64,000 nucleotides of DNA from Rhodobacteraceae bacterium EhC02 (GTDB taxonomy: Bacteria; Pseudomonadota; Alphaproteobacteria; Rhodobacterales; Rhodobacteraceae): NCBI GenBank assembly GCA_001650895.1, contig LXYH01000016.1:1-64000 (forward strand), written 5' to 3'. A program made the position numbers and the translations under genes. Within the stretch, counting starts at the first letter, position 1, and each line of letters begins with the position of its first letter. Shown here piece by piece: positions 57,891-64,000 of the stretch. The notes beneath the pieces were generated by a model. It was not told where the DNA came from. It saw only the letters and a program-made list of their open reading frames with translations, and made no database searches.

Positions 57891-58169
57891 CTAAAGTTGT
57901 CGATATTTTTGCGTCGCTGTCGCCCGCAGGGCAGCAACACCATGGTCGCGGATGGCACGCAGCCAACCCTCGAATTCGTCATCACTCAGCCCGTAGCGTT
58001 CCAGCGCCTCGGCCCTTGAAATCAACCCGCTGAGCACGCCGCGCACCACCGCGGCCTTGCGGCTGGCCACCCAGCGGCGCGTGTCGGGCGGGGGCAGATC
58101 GGCGCGCGTCATCACCGATCCGTCAGGAAGCGTCACCGCACGCGGACCATCGATCTTTTTGAGATACAT
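57891..58169 (-). CDS. sciP: SciP-like CtrA inhibitor (DUF1153 family)
   Basis: A 92-residue helix-turn-helix protein of the DUF1153 family. The block VTLPDGSVMTRADLPPPDTRRWVASRKAAVV and the segment ISRAEALERYGLSDDEFEGWLRAIRDHGVAALRATATQ match Caulobacter SciP (small CtrA inhibitory protein). SciP blocks CtrA-dependent transcription by binding CtrA or its promoters. I start at ATG 58169, which has AAAGGA ten bases upstream; the ATG at 58187 overlaps that ribosome binding site. It lies 93 bases before ctrA. Confidence 0.9.
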   Translation of the reverse strand: MYLKKIDGPRAVTLPDGSVMTRADLPPPDTRRWVASRKAAVVRGVLSGLISRAEALERYGLSDDEFEGWLRAIRDHGVAALRATATQKYRQL

Positions 58170-58334
58170 GCCTGTTTTTCCTTTCATGCCGCATCAATGC
58201 GGCAGAGCGTTTAACAGCAGGTGAAACAGGGGGTTGAGAGTATCTTGGATTTTCCTATATTCTCGCAGACTTTCCGGGGGCCGCGCGAAATCCCCGCCCC
58301 CCTCCTGCCACCGCGCCAGACCAAGGAGGCCATG

Positions 58335-59477
58335 ATGGCCCTCGACACCGATCATCCGCTGAACTCGCTGGGCTTTGCCAAGCCGCCCTCGCAAACCCGT
58401 GTGGTGGTGGCGATGTCGGGTGGCGTGGACAGTTCCGTGGTTGCGGCACAACTGGCCGAAGAAGGCTATGACGTGGTCGGCGTGACCTTGCAGCTTTACG
58501 ACCATGGCGCGGCCCTGGCCAAGAAAGGTGCATGCTGCGCCGGTCTCGATATCCATGACGCCCGCCGCGTCGCCGAGACCATGGGTTTTCCCCATTACGT
58601 GCTGGATTATGAAAACGTCTTCAAGGACGCGGTGATCGACGAATTCGCCGACAGCTACCTGGCCGGGGCCACACCCGTGCCCTGCATCCGCTGCAACGAG
58701 CGGGTGAAGTTCAAGGACCTGCTGGAAACCGCCCGCGACCTCGAGGCGGATTGCATGGCCACGGGCCACTATATCCAGCGCAAGATGGGCGCGAAGGGTC
58801 CCGAATTGCATGCCGCGGCGGATGCCGCCCGCGATCAAAGCTATTTCCTGTTCTCGACCACGGCAGAGCAGCTGGATTACCTGCGCTTTCCGCTGGGCCA
58901 CCTGACCTCGAAGGCGGAAACACGGGCGCTGGCGGCGCGTTACGGCCTGCCCGTGGCCGACAAGCCCGACAGCCAGGACATCTGCTTTGTGCCCAATGGC
59001 AACTATGCCGCCGTGATCGAAAAGCTGCGCCCCGGCGCCGCCGAACCCGGCGAGATCGTCGATGTGGATGGGCGCGTTATGGGCACGCACAAGGGTGTCA
59101 TCCATTACACCATCGGCCAGCGCCGGGGTCTGGGCATCGGTGGCCTGGAAGACCCGCTGTACGTGGTCAAGCTGGACGTGGACGCCAAGCGCGTCATCGT
59201 CGGTCCGAAAGAGATGCTGTCCACCCGCGTCGTGCCCCTGCGCGAGATCAACTGGCTGGGCGATGCCCCCTTCGACAGCGCCGCCGAATGGCATGTGGCG
59301 GTCAAGGTCCGTTCGACCCGCCCCCCGCGCGAGGCGGTGATCCGCCCGCTGTCGGCCACCACGGCCACGGTCGAATTGCTGACACCCGAAGAAGGCGTGT
59401 CACCGGGCCAGGCCTGTGTCTTCTACGATCCCGCCAGCACCCGCGTTCTGGGTGGCGGCTGGATCTGGAAGGGCTGA
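58335..59477 (+). CDS. mnmA: tRNA 2-thiouridylase MnmA
   Basis: A 380-residue enzyme that makes 2-thiouridine at position 34 of tRNA for Lys, Glu and Gln. The ATP P-loop is [23 protein letters not shown] (about 24-46), the catalytic cysteine is in [13 protein letters not shown] (near 118), and the persulfide cysteine is in [11 protein letters not shown] (near 218). AAGGAGG precedes two adjacent ATG codons (58332 and 58335). It is divergent from sciP and convergent with lpxB. Confidence 0.97.
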   Translation: MALDTDHPLNSLGFAKPPSQTRVVVAMSGGVDSSVVAAQLAEEGYDVVGVTLQLYDHGAALAKKGACCAGLDIHDARRVAETMGFPHYVLDYENVFKDAVIDEFADSYLAGATPVPCIRCNERVKFKDLLETARDLEADCMATGHYIQRKMGAKGPELHAAADAARDQSYFLFSTTAEQLDYLRFPLGHLTSKAETRALAARYGLPVADKPDSQDICFVPNGNYAAVIEKLRPGAAEPGEIVDVDGRVMGTHKGVIHYTIGQRRGLGIGGLEDPLYVVKLDVDAKRVIVGPKEMLSTRVVPLREINWLGDAPFDSAAEWHVAVKVRSTRPPREAVIRPLSATTATVELLTPEEGVSPGQACVFYDPASTRVLGGGWIWKG

Positions 59478-59487
59478 TCCCGCCCTG

Positions 59488-60648
59488 TCACCGACCGGCG
59501 GGCAGCCTGTCGATGATCGCCTGCGCCGCGCGCAGACCCGGCGCCGTGCCGCCCTTGCCCAGACGCTCCATCGTCAGGCGCATCGCGTCGATCTGGCTGC
59601 CCGGCGCGCGCATCACCTTGTCCAGCGCATCGGCGATCGCCGCGGGCGTGCAACTGCGCCCCAGGCATTCCGGCACGCTGCGCGTATCCGACACCAGATT
59701 GACCAGCGTGACCGTATCGATCCTGAGCATCCGACCGATCAGAAACCGGCTGACCGGGTTCATGTCATAGGCGATCACCATCGGCGTATCCGCCGCCGCC
59801 AGTTCCAGCGAGACAGTGCCGGAGGCCGCAAGCGCAATATCCGCCGCGCGAAAAGCCGACCTTTTTTCAGCAACATAGGCATCGCTGCTCATGTCGCAGG
59901 GATCAAGGACAAGGGGCGCGACGGGCCAGTCACCGACCAGGTCCCGCACATGCTCCGTCACGTTGGCGGTGGTCGGCACCACAACCCGCATGCCCGGATG
60001 GTCCTGCATCATGCGCCCCAAAGCCGCGCCGAAACGCGGGGCAAGGCGCGCCACCTCGCCGCGTCGCGAGCCGGGCAGCGCCAACAGCAGCGGCGCCTCG
60101 CCGATCCCGTGACGCGCGCGGAAATCACGCGCATCAGCTTCGGTCGCCCGGGGTTCGGCCACAACCGGATGGCCTACGAAATCGCAATCCATGCCTGCGG
60201 CTTCCATGTAAGGCGGCTCGAACGGCAGCAGCGCCAGCACATGATCGATGACGCGCGCCATCTTGGCCGCGCGCCCCGGACGCCAGGCCCAGACCGACGG
60301 CGCCACGTAATGCACGGTGCGGATATCGCTTTCGGCCTTTACCAGCCTTGCGACACGCAGGCAGAAATCGGGGCTGTCGATGGTCACCAGCACATCGGGG
60401 CGCGCCGCGATCACCGCTGCGGCCGTCTGCGCGATGCGCCGTTTCAGATGCAGGTATTTCGGCAGCACCTCGGCCAGGCCCATGATGCTCAACTCGTCCA
60501 TGGGAAAAAGGCTGTCCATCCCCTCGGCCTGCATCATCGGCCCACCGACACCGGAAAAACTGGGCGTTGTCAGCTGCTTGAGGCCCGACATCAAGGCAGC
60601 CCCCAGCTTGTCGCCCGAGGCTTCGCCCGCGATCAGGAACACCTTCAT
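59488..60648 (-). CDS. lpxB: lipid-A-disaccharide synthase
   Basis: A 386-residue glycosyltransferase that joins UDP-2,3-diacylglucosamine and lipid X in lipid A synthesis on the inner membrane. It has FLIAGEASGDKLGAALMSGL (about 3-23), DSPDFCLRVARLVK, YVAPSVWAWRPGRAAKMARVIDHVLALLPFEPPYM (about 113-147), and ALPGSRRGEVARLAP. ATG 60648 overlaps the lpxI stop by four bases, so the lpx genes form one unit ending here. Confidence 0.96.
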   Translation of the reverse strand: MKVFLIAGEASGDKLGAALMSGLKQLTTPSFSGVGGPMMQAEGMDSLFPMDELSIMGLAEVLPKYLHLKRRIAQTAAAVIAARPDVLVTIDSPDFCLRVARLVKAESDIRTVHYVAPSVWAWRPGRAAKMARVIDHVLALLPFEPPYMEAAGMDCDFVGHPVVAEPRATEADARDFRARHGIGEAPLLLALPGSRRGEVARLAPRFGAALGRMMQDHPGMRVVVPTTANVTEHVRDLVGDWPVAPLVLDPCDMSSDAYVAEKRSAFRAADIALAASGTVSLELAAADTPMVIAYDMNPVSRFLIGRMLRIDTVTLVNLVSDTRSVPECLGRSCTPAAIADALDKVMRAPGSQIDAMRLTMERLGKGGTAPGLRAAQAIIDRLPAGR

Positions 60649-61532
60649 GCGGCCCGCACCCAAAGAAACATCCCCTTGTCATCAAGGATACGCAGAACCG
60701 CCGGCAGATCCAGAACAAGAACGCCGCCGGCTTCGATCACGATCCCGTCCAGCCCGGCATCGGCGGCGCGCATCGCGGTGCCGGGGCCGATGGTGGGCAG
60801 ATCGACACGGCGATCCTGACCGGGCTTGGGGGCCTTGTAGAGGATGGCGCCGTCGTGATCCGCGGCGTCGCGCCCGCCAAGCCAATCCAGCGCGCTGGTC
60901 GCGGCATCTGTAAGCGCGTTGAAACCCCATGTCAGCGGATCGGGATCACTGTCCCCGGTCGCACCCGATCCAAGCCGCGCCAGCATCGCATCGGTGCCAT
61001 CCGCACCTTCGCGGGCCAGAACGTCACCGCGCCGGATCACGCAGGCCTGCCCCTGGTCGGCGCGGCCCATCTCGGCGATGGTGGCCTTGCCCAGACGGGC
61101 GGGTCCCTGATGCTGCGGACCGGGCCGCGCGCGTGTGGGAATGCCCTCGGACAGCAGCAGATCGGGGCAGATCTCATGCGCGGCGCGCAGGGTGAATCCC
61201 GCCTCTTCGAACAGCGCGATCACCACGCGCAGCGCGCCATCGTCGCCCTGCCCCAGCGCCTGCATCATGCGCGGCACAAGTGGCATGGTCGCAGCGTCGA
61301 TCATCGCGGGATCCAGCGCAGGTCTGCCGATGGCACCGGCCATGCAGATCTGGGTCACGCCCCGCACCTTGAGATCGGCAATGAAACTGCCAAGACGCTC
61401 CACGCGAAAGGTGATGTCAGGTGTCAGGTGATCGGGGGCGAACCCCTCCAGCGCCGCGACCAGCACAGGGGCACCATGGGCGGCCACGATGTGCCCCGGC
61501 AATTGCCCCCGCCCTGCGATCAGCGCCAGCAT
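60645..61532 (-). CDS. lpxI: UDP-2,3-diacylglucosamine pyrophosphatase LpxI
   Basis: A 295-residue enzyme that makes lipid X and replaces LpxH in alphaproteobacteria. The N-terminal LALIAGRGQLPGHIVAAHG and C-terminal blocks DLPTIGPGTAMRAADAGLDGIVIEAGGVLVLD are diagnostic. The start shares one base with the lpxA stop. It fills the LpxH step, so the cluster lpxA-lpxI-lpxB is a full run for part of the pathway (lpxD lies elsewhere). Confidence 0.94.
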   Translation of the reverse strand: MLALIAGRGQLPGHIVAAHGAPVLVAALEGFAPDHLTPDITFRVERLGSFIADLKVRGVTQICMAGAIGRPALDPAMIDAATMPLVPRMMQALGQGDDGALRVVIALFEEAGFTLRAAHEICPDLLLSEGIPTRARPGPQHQGPARLGKATIAEMGRADQGQACVIRRGDVLAREGADGTDAMLARLGSGATGDSDPDPLTWGFNALTDAATSALDWLGGRDAADHDGAILYKAPKPGQDRRVDLPTIGPGTAMRAADAGLDGIVIEAGGVLVLDLPAVLRILDDKGMFLWVRAA

Positions 61533-62317
61533 CAGCCCGGCGTCAGAAAGGACCGGTCGGACCCGGCGGTCACGAAATCGACGATCTGGCGCACGTATTC
61601 GCTTTGGGTATCATCGCCAAGACGGCGCGCACGGTCCTGAAACGCGCCCTCGCCCTGTGCCAGCATCTGAAACGCCGCCCGCAACGCCGTGATATCGGCG
61701 CGCGGCACGCCGCGACGCTTCAGCCCCACAAGGTTCAACCCGTCCAGCACGCCACGCGGCGCCTGTACAAGCCCGTAGGGGATGACGTCATTGGTGACCA
61801 TGGTGACCGCCCCGATGATGGCGCCCTGCCCGATGCGCACCCATTGATGCACCCCCGACAGCCCGCCGATGATCACGTCATCCTCGATGATGCAATGCCC
61901 CGCGAGGGCCGCGTTGTTCACCACGATCACCCGGTTGCCGATCTGCACGTCATGGGCCACATGGCTGCCCGCCATGAACAACCCGTCATCGCCGACGCGG
62001 GTGATGCCGCCGCCGCCTTCGGTGCCGGTGTTTATCGTCACATGTTCGCGGATACGGTTGCGCGCACCTATGATCAGGCGCGTATCTTCACCCTTGAATT
62101 TCAGATCCTGCGGAATGCCCCCGACCACCGCGAAGGGATGGATCTGGGTCTTTTCGCCGATATCGGTCTGGCCGGACACGACCACATGGCTGTGCAGATG
62201 CACCCCGTCGGCAAGACGGACCTGCGGGCCGATATGGCAGAACGGCCCGATCGAGACATCTGCGCCGATCTGCGCGCCGTCCTCGATGATGGCGGAAGGG
62301 TGGATCCGGCTGGACAT
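61532..62317 (-). CDS. lpxA: UDP-N-acetylglucosamine acyltransferase
   Basis: A 261-residue left-handed beta-helix trimer that starts lipid A synthesis. Hexapeptide repeats begin IHPSAIIEDGAQIGADVSIGPFCHIGPQV, and the catalytic histidine lies in FMAGSHVAHDVQIGNRV (near 125). A C-terminal helical domain follows (ITALRAAFQMLAQGEGAF). It starts four bases after the fabZ stop. Confidence 0.97.
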   Translation of the reverse strand: MSSRIHPSAIIEDGAQIGADVSIGPFCHIGPQVRLADGVHLHSHVVVSGQTDIGEKTQIHPFAVVGGIPQDLKFKGEDTRLIIGARNRIREHVTINTGTEGGGGITRVGDDGLFMAGSHVAHDVQIGNRVIVVNNAALAGHCIIEDDVIIGGLSGVHQWVRIGQGAIIGAVTMVTNDVIPYGLVQAPRGVLDGLNLVGLKRRGVPRADITALRAAFQMLAQGEGAFQDRARRLGDDTQSEYVRQIVDFVTAGSDRSFLTPG

Positions 62318-62320
62318 CGA

Positions 62321-62785
62321 TTACTCCTTGGGCAGATCCATCATGGCGGTGAACTCGCATTCCGCCGCCATCTCTCCGTCAACCTCGGCCACGCCCTTGA
62401 AGCGCCAGACCTTGCCGCCGGGTTTGCCGCGCAGCGTGGTCAGCGTCATGCGCAGCACATCGCCGGGCACCACCTTGCGGCGGAACTTGCAGCCGTCGAT
62501 CGCCATGAAATAGACCAGCAGTTCCTTGTCGGCCATGTCCAGCGCCACGCCAACCATCACGGCGGCGGTCTGGGCCATCGCCTCGACGATGGTCACTCCC
62601 GGCATGATCGGGTTTCCGGGGAAGTGCCCCTGGAAATGCGGCTCGTTCATGGACACGTTCTTGATCCCCACGGCCGAGGACGTGCCGTCGATATCGATCA
62701 CCTTGTCCACCAGCAGGAACGGGTAGCGATGCGGCAAAATCCGCTGGATCATCAGGATATCGGCGCTTTTCAAAGGCTCAGTCAT
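62321..62785 (-). CDS. fabZ: 3-hydroxyacyl-ACP dehydratase FabZ
   Basis: A 154-residue hotdog-fold dehydratase of fatty acid elongation, here in the lipid A operon as usual. The catalytic histidine is in [29 protein letters not shown] (near 50-78), with the glutamate in the following helix. [17 protein letters not shown] is the typical opening. A 146-base gap separates it from ompH. Confidence 0.97.
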   Translation of the reverse strand: MTEPLKSADILMIQRILPHRYPFLLVDKVIDIDGTSSAVGIKNVSMNEPHFQGHFPGNPIMPGVTIVEAMAQTAAVMVGVALDMADKELLVYFMAIDGCKFRRKVVPGDVLRMTLTTLRGKPGGKVWRFKGVAEVDGEMAAECEFTAMMDLPKE

Positions 62786-62931
62786 CTGCCCCCCGGGGTC
62801 TTGCTTTCTGGTTCATCTGTTCCGGCAAGCAGGCGACCGATCCGACCCCTTCAGGCCCATGGGCCTGCCCGGCCATGCATCTCATGTCTGTCAGTAACAA
62901 TTCGCCCCCGCAGGAGCAAGCGCATCGCGGG

Positions 62932-63567
62932 TCAGTCGCCTTTCGGCGCGGCTGGTGCCACTTGCGGCGGAACCGCGGTATCGGTGCCATCACCGATGCT
63001 GTCGTTGATCCTGCGGATCGCCTCATCCGTCACGTCGATGGCACTGCGGCTCATCACGACGCTGCGCGGGTCGATGATCACCACCGCGCCCGCGTCGATC
63101 ATCAACTGCTCCAGCACCGGGCGCGCCGCGGCGATGAACTGGCGCTGCGCCTCTTCGGTGCGCTGGGCAAGGGCCCGTGCCTTGGCGGTCTGTTCGGTCC
63201 TGATCCGCTGCACCTTGGTATCAAAGGCATCGGCCAGCGCGCGGAACGCCTCGGGGCTCATCGCGGGGCGGCGCTGGGTCAGATCCTTCTCTTCGGCCTC
63301 AAGCTCGGATTCGATCCTGCGATTCTCGACTTCAAGCCGCGCCCCGTCGGCTTGCAACGCCGCATCGAAGCGCCGCCCGAAGGCAGAGGCCGCAAACATG
63401 CGATCCTGATCAAGGGACAGGATCGGGCTGCGGATCAGCTGGCTTTCCTGTGCCGGCGCAGGCCCGCCAACAGGCAGGCACAGCGCGATCACACAGGCGC
63501 AGATCGCCCGCCATCCGGCCTGTCGACGATCAGCAATACCCATCGCGCCACGCCACCGGGGCCACAT
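62932..63567 (-). CDS. periplasmic chaperone OmpH/Skp-family protein
   Basis: A 211-residue exported protein with a signal peptide (about 1-40, GPAPAQES end) and a long charged helical region RRIESELEAEEKDLTQRRPAMSPEAFRALADAFDTKVQRIRTEQ typical of the Skp tentacle helices that hold outer-membrane proteins. It starts with a one-base overlap on the bamA stop (TGATG), the conserved bamA-skp-fabZ-lpxA order. The tail (about 195-211) is proline- and alanine-rich. Confidence 0.9.
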   Translation of the reverse strand: MWPRWRGAMGIADRRQAGWRAICACVIALCLPVGGPAPAQESQLIRSPILSLDQDRMFAASAFGRRFDAALQADGARLEVENRRIESELEAEEKDLTQRRPAMSPEAFRALADAFDTKVQRIRTEQTAKARALAQRTEEAQRQFIAAARPVLEQLMIDAGAVVIIDPRSVVMSRSAIDVTDEAIRRINDSIGDGTDTAVPPQVAPAAPKGD

Positions 63568-64000
63568 CAGAACCGCGTCGAGATGGTCAGATTGAATTTC
63601 TGCTCATCGTCGAAATCTTCTTTCTGAAGCGCTTTCGAGAAGTTGAAACGCAACGGCCCGATCACCGAATCCCAGAAGATCGAGACGCCCACCACATGCC
63701 GCAGCGAAAAATCGTCATAGATCGTATTGGCATTGGTCAGATCCAGATCCCAGACCGAGCCGACATCATAGAACAGACCGCCACGGATCCCGTATTCCTC
63801 GGGCAGGCCCAGCGGGAACTCGGCCTCAAGCTTGGCCACGGCATAGACATTGCCGCCAAGCGCGTCATTCACCTCGACGGCACCACCTGCGGCGGTGCGC
63901 ACCTCGCGCGGGCCGATCCCGTCGGGGGTGAAGCCGCGCATGATCGAGCCGCCGATCAGGAAACGATCGGTCACCCGGCTGGTTCCCGAAGTGAAGTTCA
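63567..64000 (-). CDS. bamA: outer-membrane assembly factor BamA (C-terminal part only)
   Basis: The visible about 144 residues are the end of the Omp85 beta-barrel; the gene continues past the right edge. Diagnostic strands are RFLIGGSIMRGFTPDGIGPRE (RGF motif region), GGNVYAVAKLEAEFPLGLPEEYGIRGGLFYDVGSVW, and the closing DSVIGPLRFNFSKALQKEDFDDEQKFNLTISTRF, ending with the C-terminal phenylalanine signal. BamA folds other outer-membrane proteins, so its operon with Skp and lipid A genes serves envelope assembly. Confidence 0.93.
   Translation of the reverse strand, partial: NFTSGTSRVTDRFLIGGSIMRGFTPDGIGPREVRTAAGGAVEVNDALGGNVYAVAKLEAEFPLGLPEEYGIRGGLFYDVGSVWDLDLTNANTIYDDFSLRHVVGVSIFWDSVIGPLRFNFSKALQKEDFDDEQKFNLTISTRF

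Overview
The window is a 64 kb stretch of a GC-rich alphaproteobacterial chromosome, most likely Rhodobacterales (Rhodobacter/Roseobacter-type; I cannot name the genus). The evidence is the dusB(nifR3)-ntrBC-ntrYX-trk-hfq-hflX block, a fused ispDF gene, the ctrA/sciP pair, LpxI instead of LpxH, NtrC and NtrX that lack the sigma-54 contact loop, DUF6456 and DUF6477 family proteins, and an MttB-like methyltransferase beside guaA. I see no rRNA, tRNA, CRISPR array, intact insertion sequence or prophage. Nearly all of the sequence is dense, co-oriented coding DNA with start/stop overlaps.

Layout. 0-4.9 kb: acyl-CoA synthetase, DsbA-like oxidoreductase, MFS exporter and isocitrate dehydrogenase. 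4.9-6.3 kb: an AT-rich two-gene islet (a DUF4747-like protein and a four-helix membrane protein) that stands out from everything around it. 6.4-13.2 kb: EmrE-type exporter, a 3-hydroxyisobutyrate dehydrogenase-family enzyme, penicillin-acylase-family hydrolase, fatty acid desaturase and hfq-hflX. 13.3-24.2 kb: potassium uptake (trkA-trkH) and the nitrogen regulatory operon dusB-ntrB-ntrC-ntrY-ntrX. 24.5-32.7 kb: ispDF-pgpA-cinA, MmgE/PrpD, a COQ10/RatA-like protein, hpt, two c-type cytochromes, lipA and oxyR. 32.7-45.2 kb: a membrane protein, the divergent DUF6456/DUF6477 pair, an MttB-like protein, guaA, a small ABM-domain protein, two EamA transporters, a P-loop protein, metA, a lipoprotein hydrolase, ppk2 and a TetR regulator. 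45.5-52.6 kb: an outer-membrane protein, rplM-rpsI, a thioesterase, an enoyl-CoA hydratase, trmFO, gluQ, hisI, an Fe-S scaffold and a 40-residue membrane protein. 52.7-64 kb: recG-ligA, ctrA-sciP, mnmA, and the envelope operon bamA-ompH-fabZ-lpxA-lpxI-lpxB, entered from the right edge.

How the parts fit. The window is mainly core physiology: nitrogen sensing, potassium balance, lipid A and outer-membrane assembly, tRNA modification (dusB, trmFO, gluQ, mnmA), cell-cycle control (ctrA with its inhibitor sciP) and DNA repair (recG, ligA).

The most interesting signals are: (1) the AT-rich DUF4747 plus membrane-protein cassette, a candidate anti-phage or toxin-type two-gene system; (2) an uncatalogued 40-codon single-helix membrane protein gene behind a textbook alphaproteobacterial LexA box (GTTC-N7-GTTC), suggesting an SOS-induced small membrane protein; (3) CtrA-type sites in front of ctrA and between the DUF6456 and DUF6477 genes; (4) a repeated intergenic 21-mer next to terminators; and (5) several structured operators with no assigned regulator. 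All assignments come from reading the sequence and recalling family features; no database search was run.
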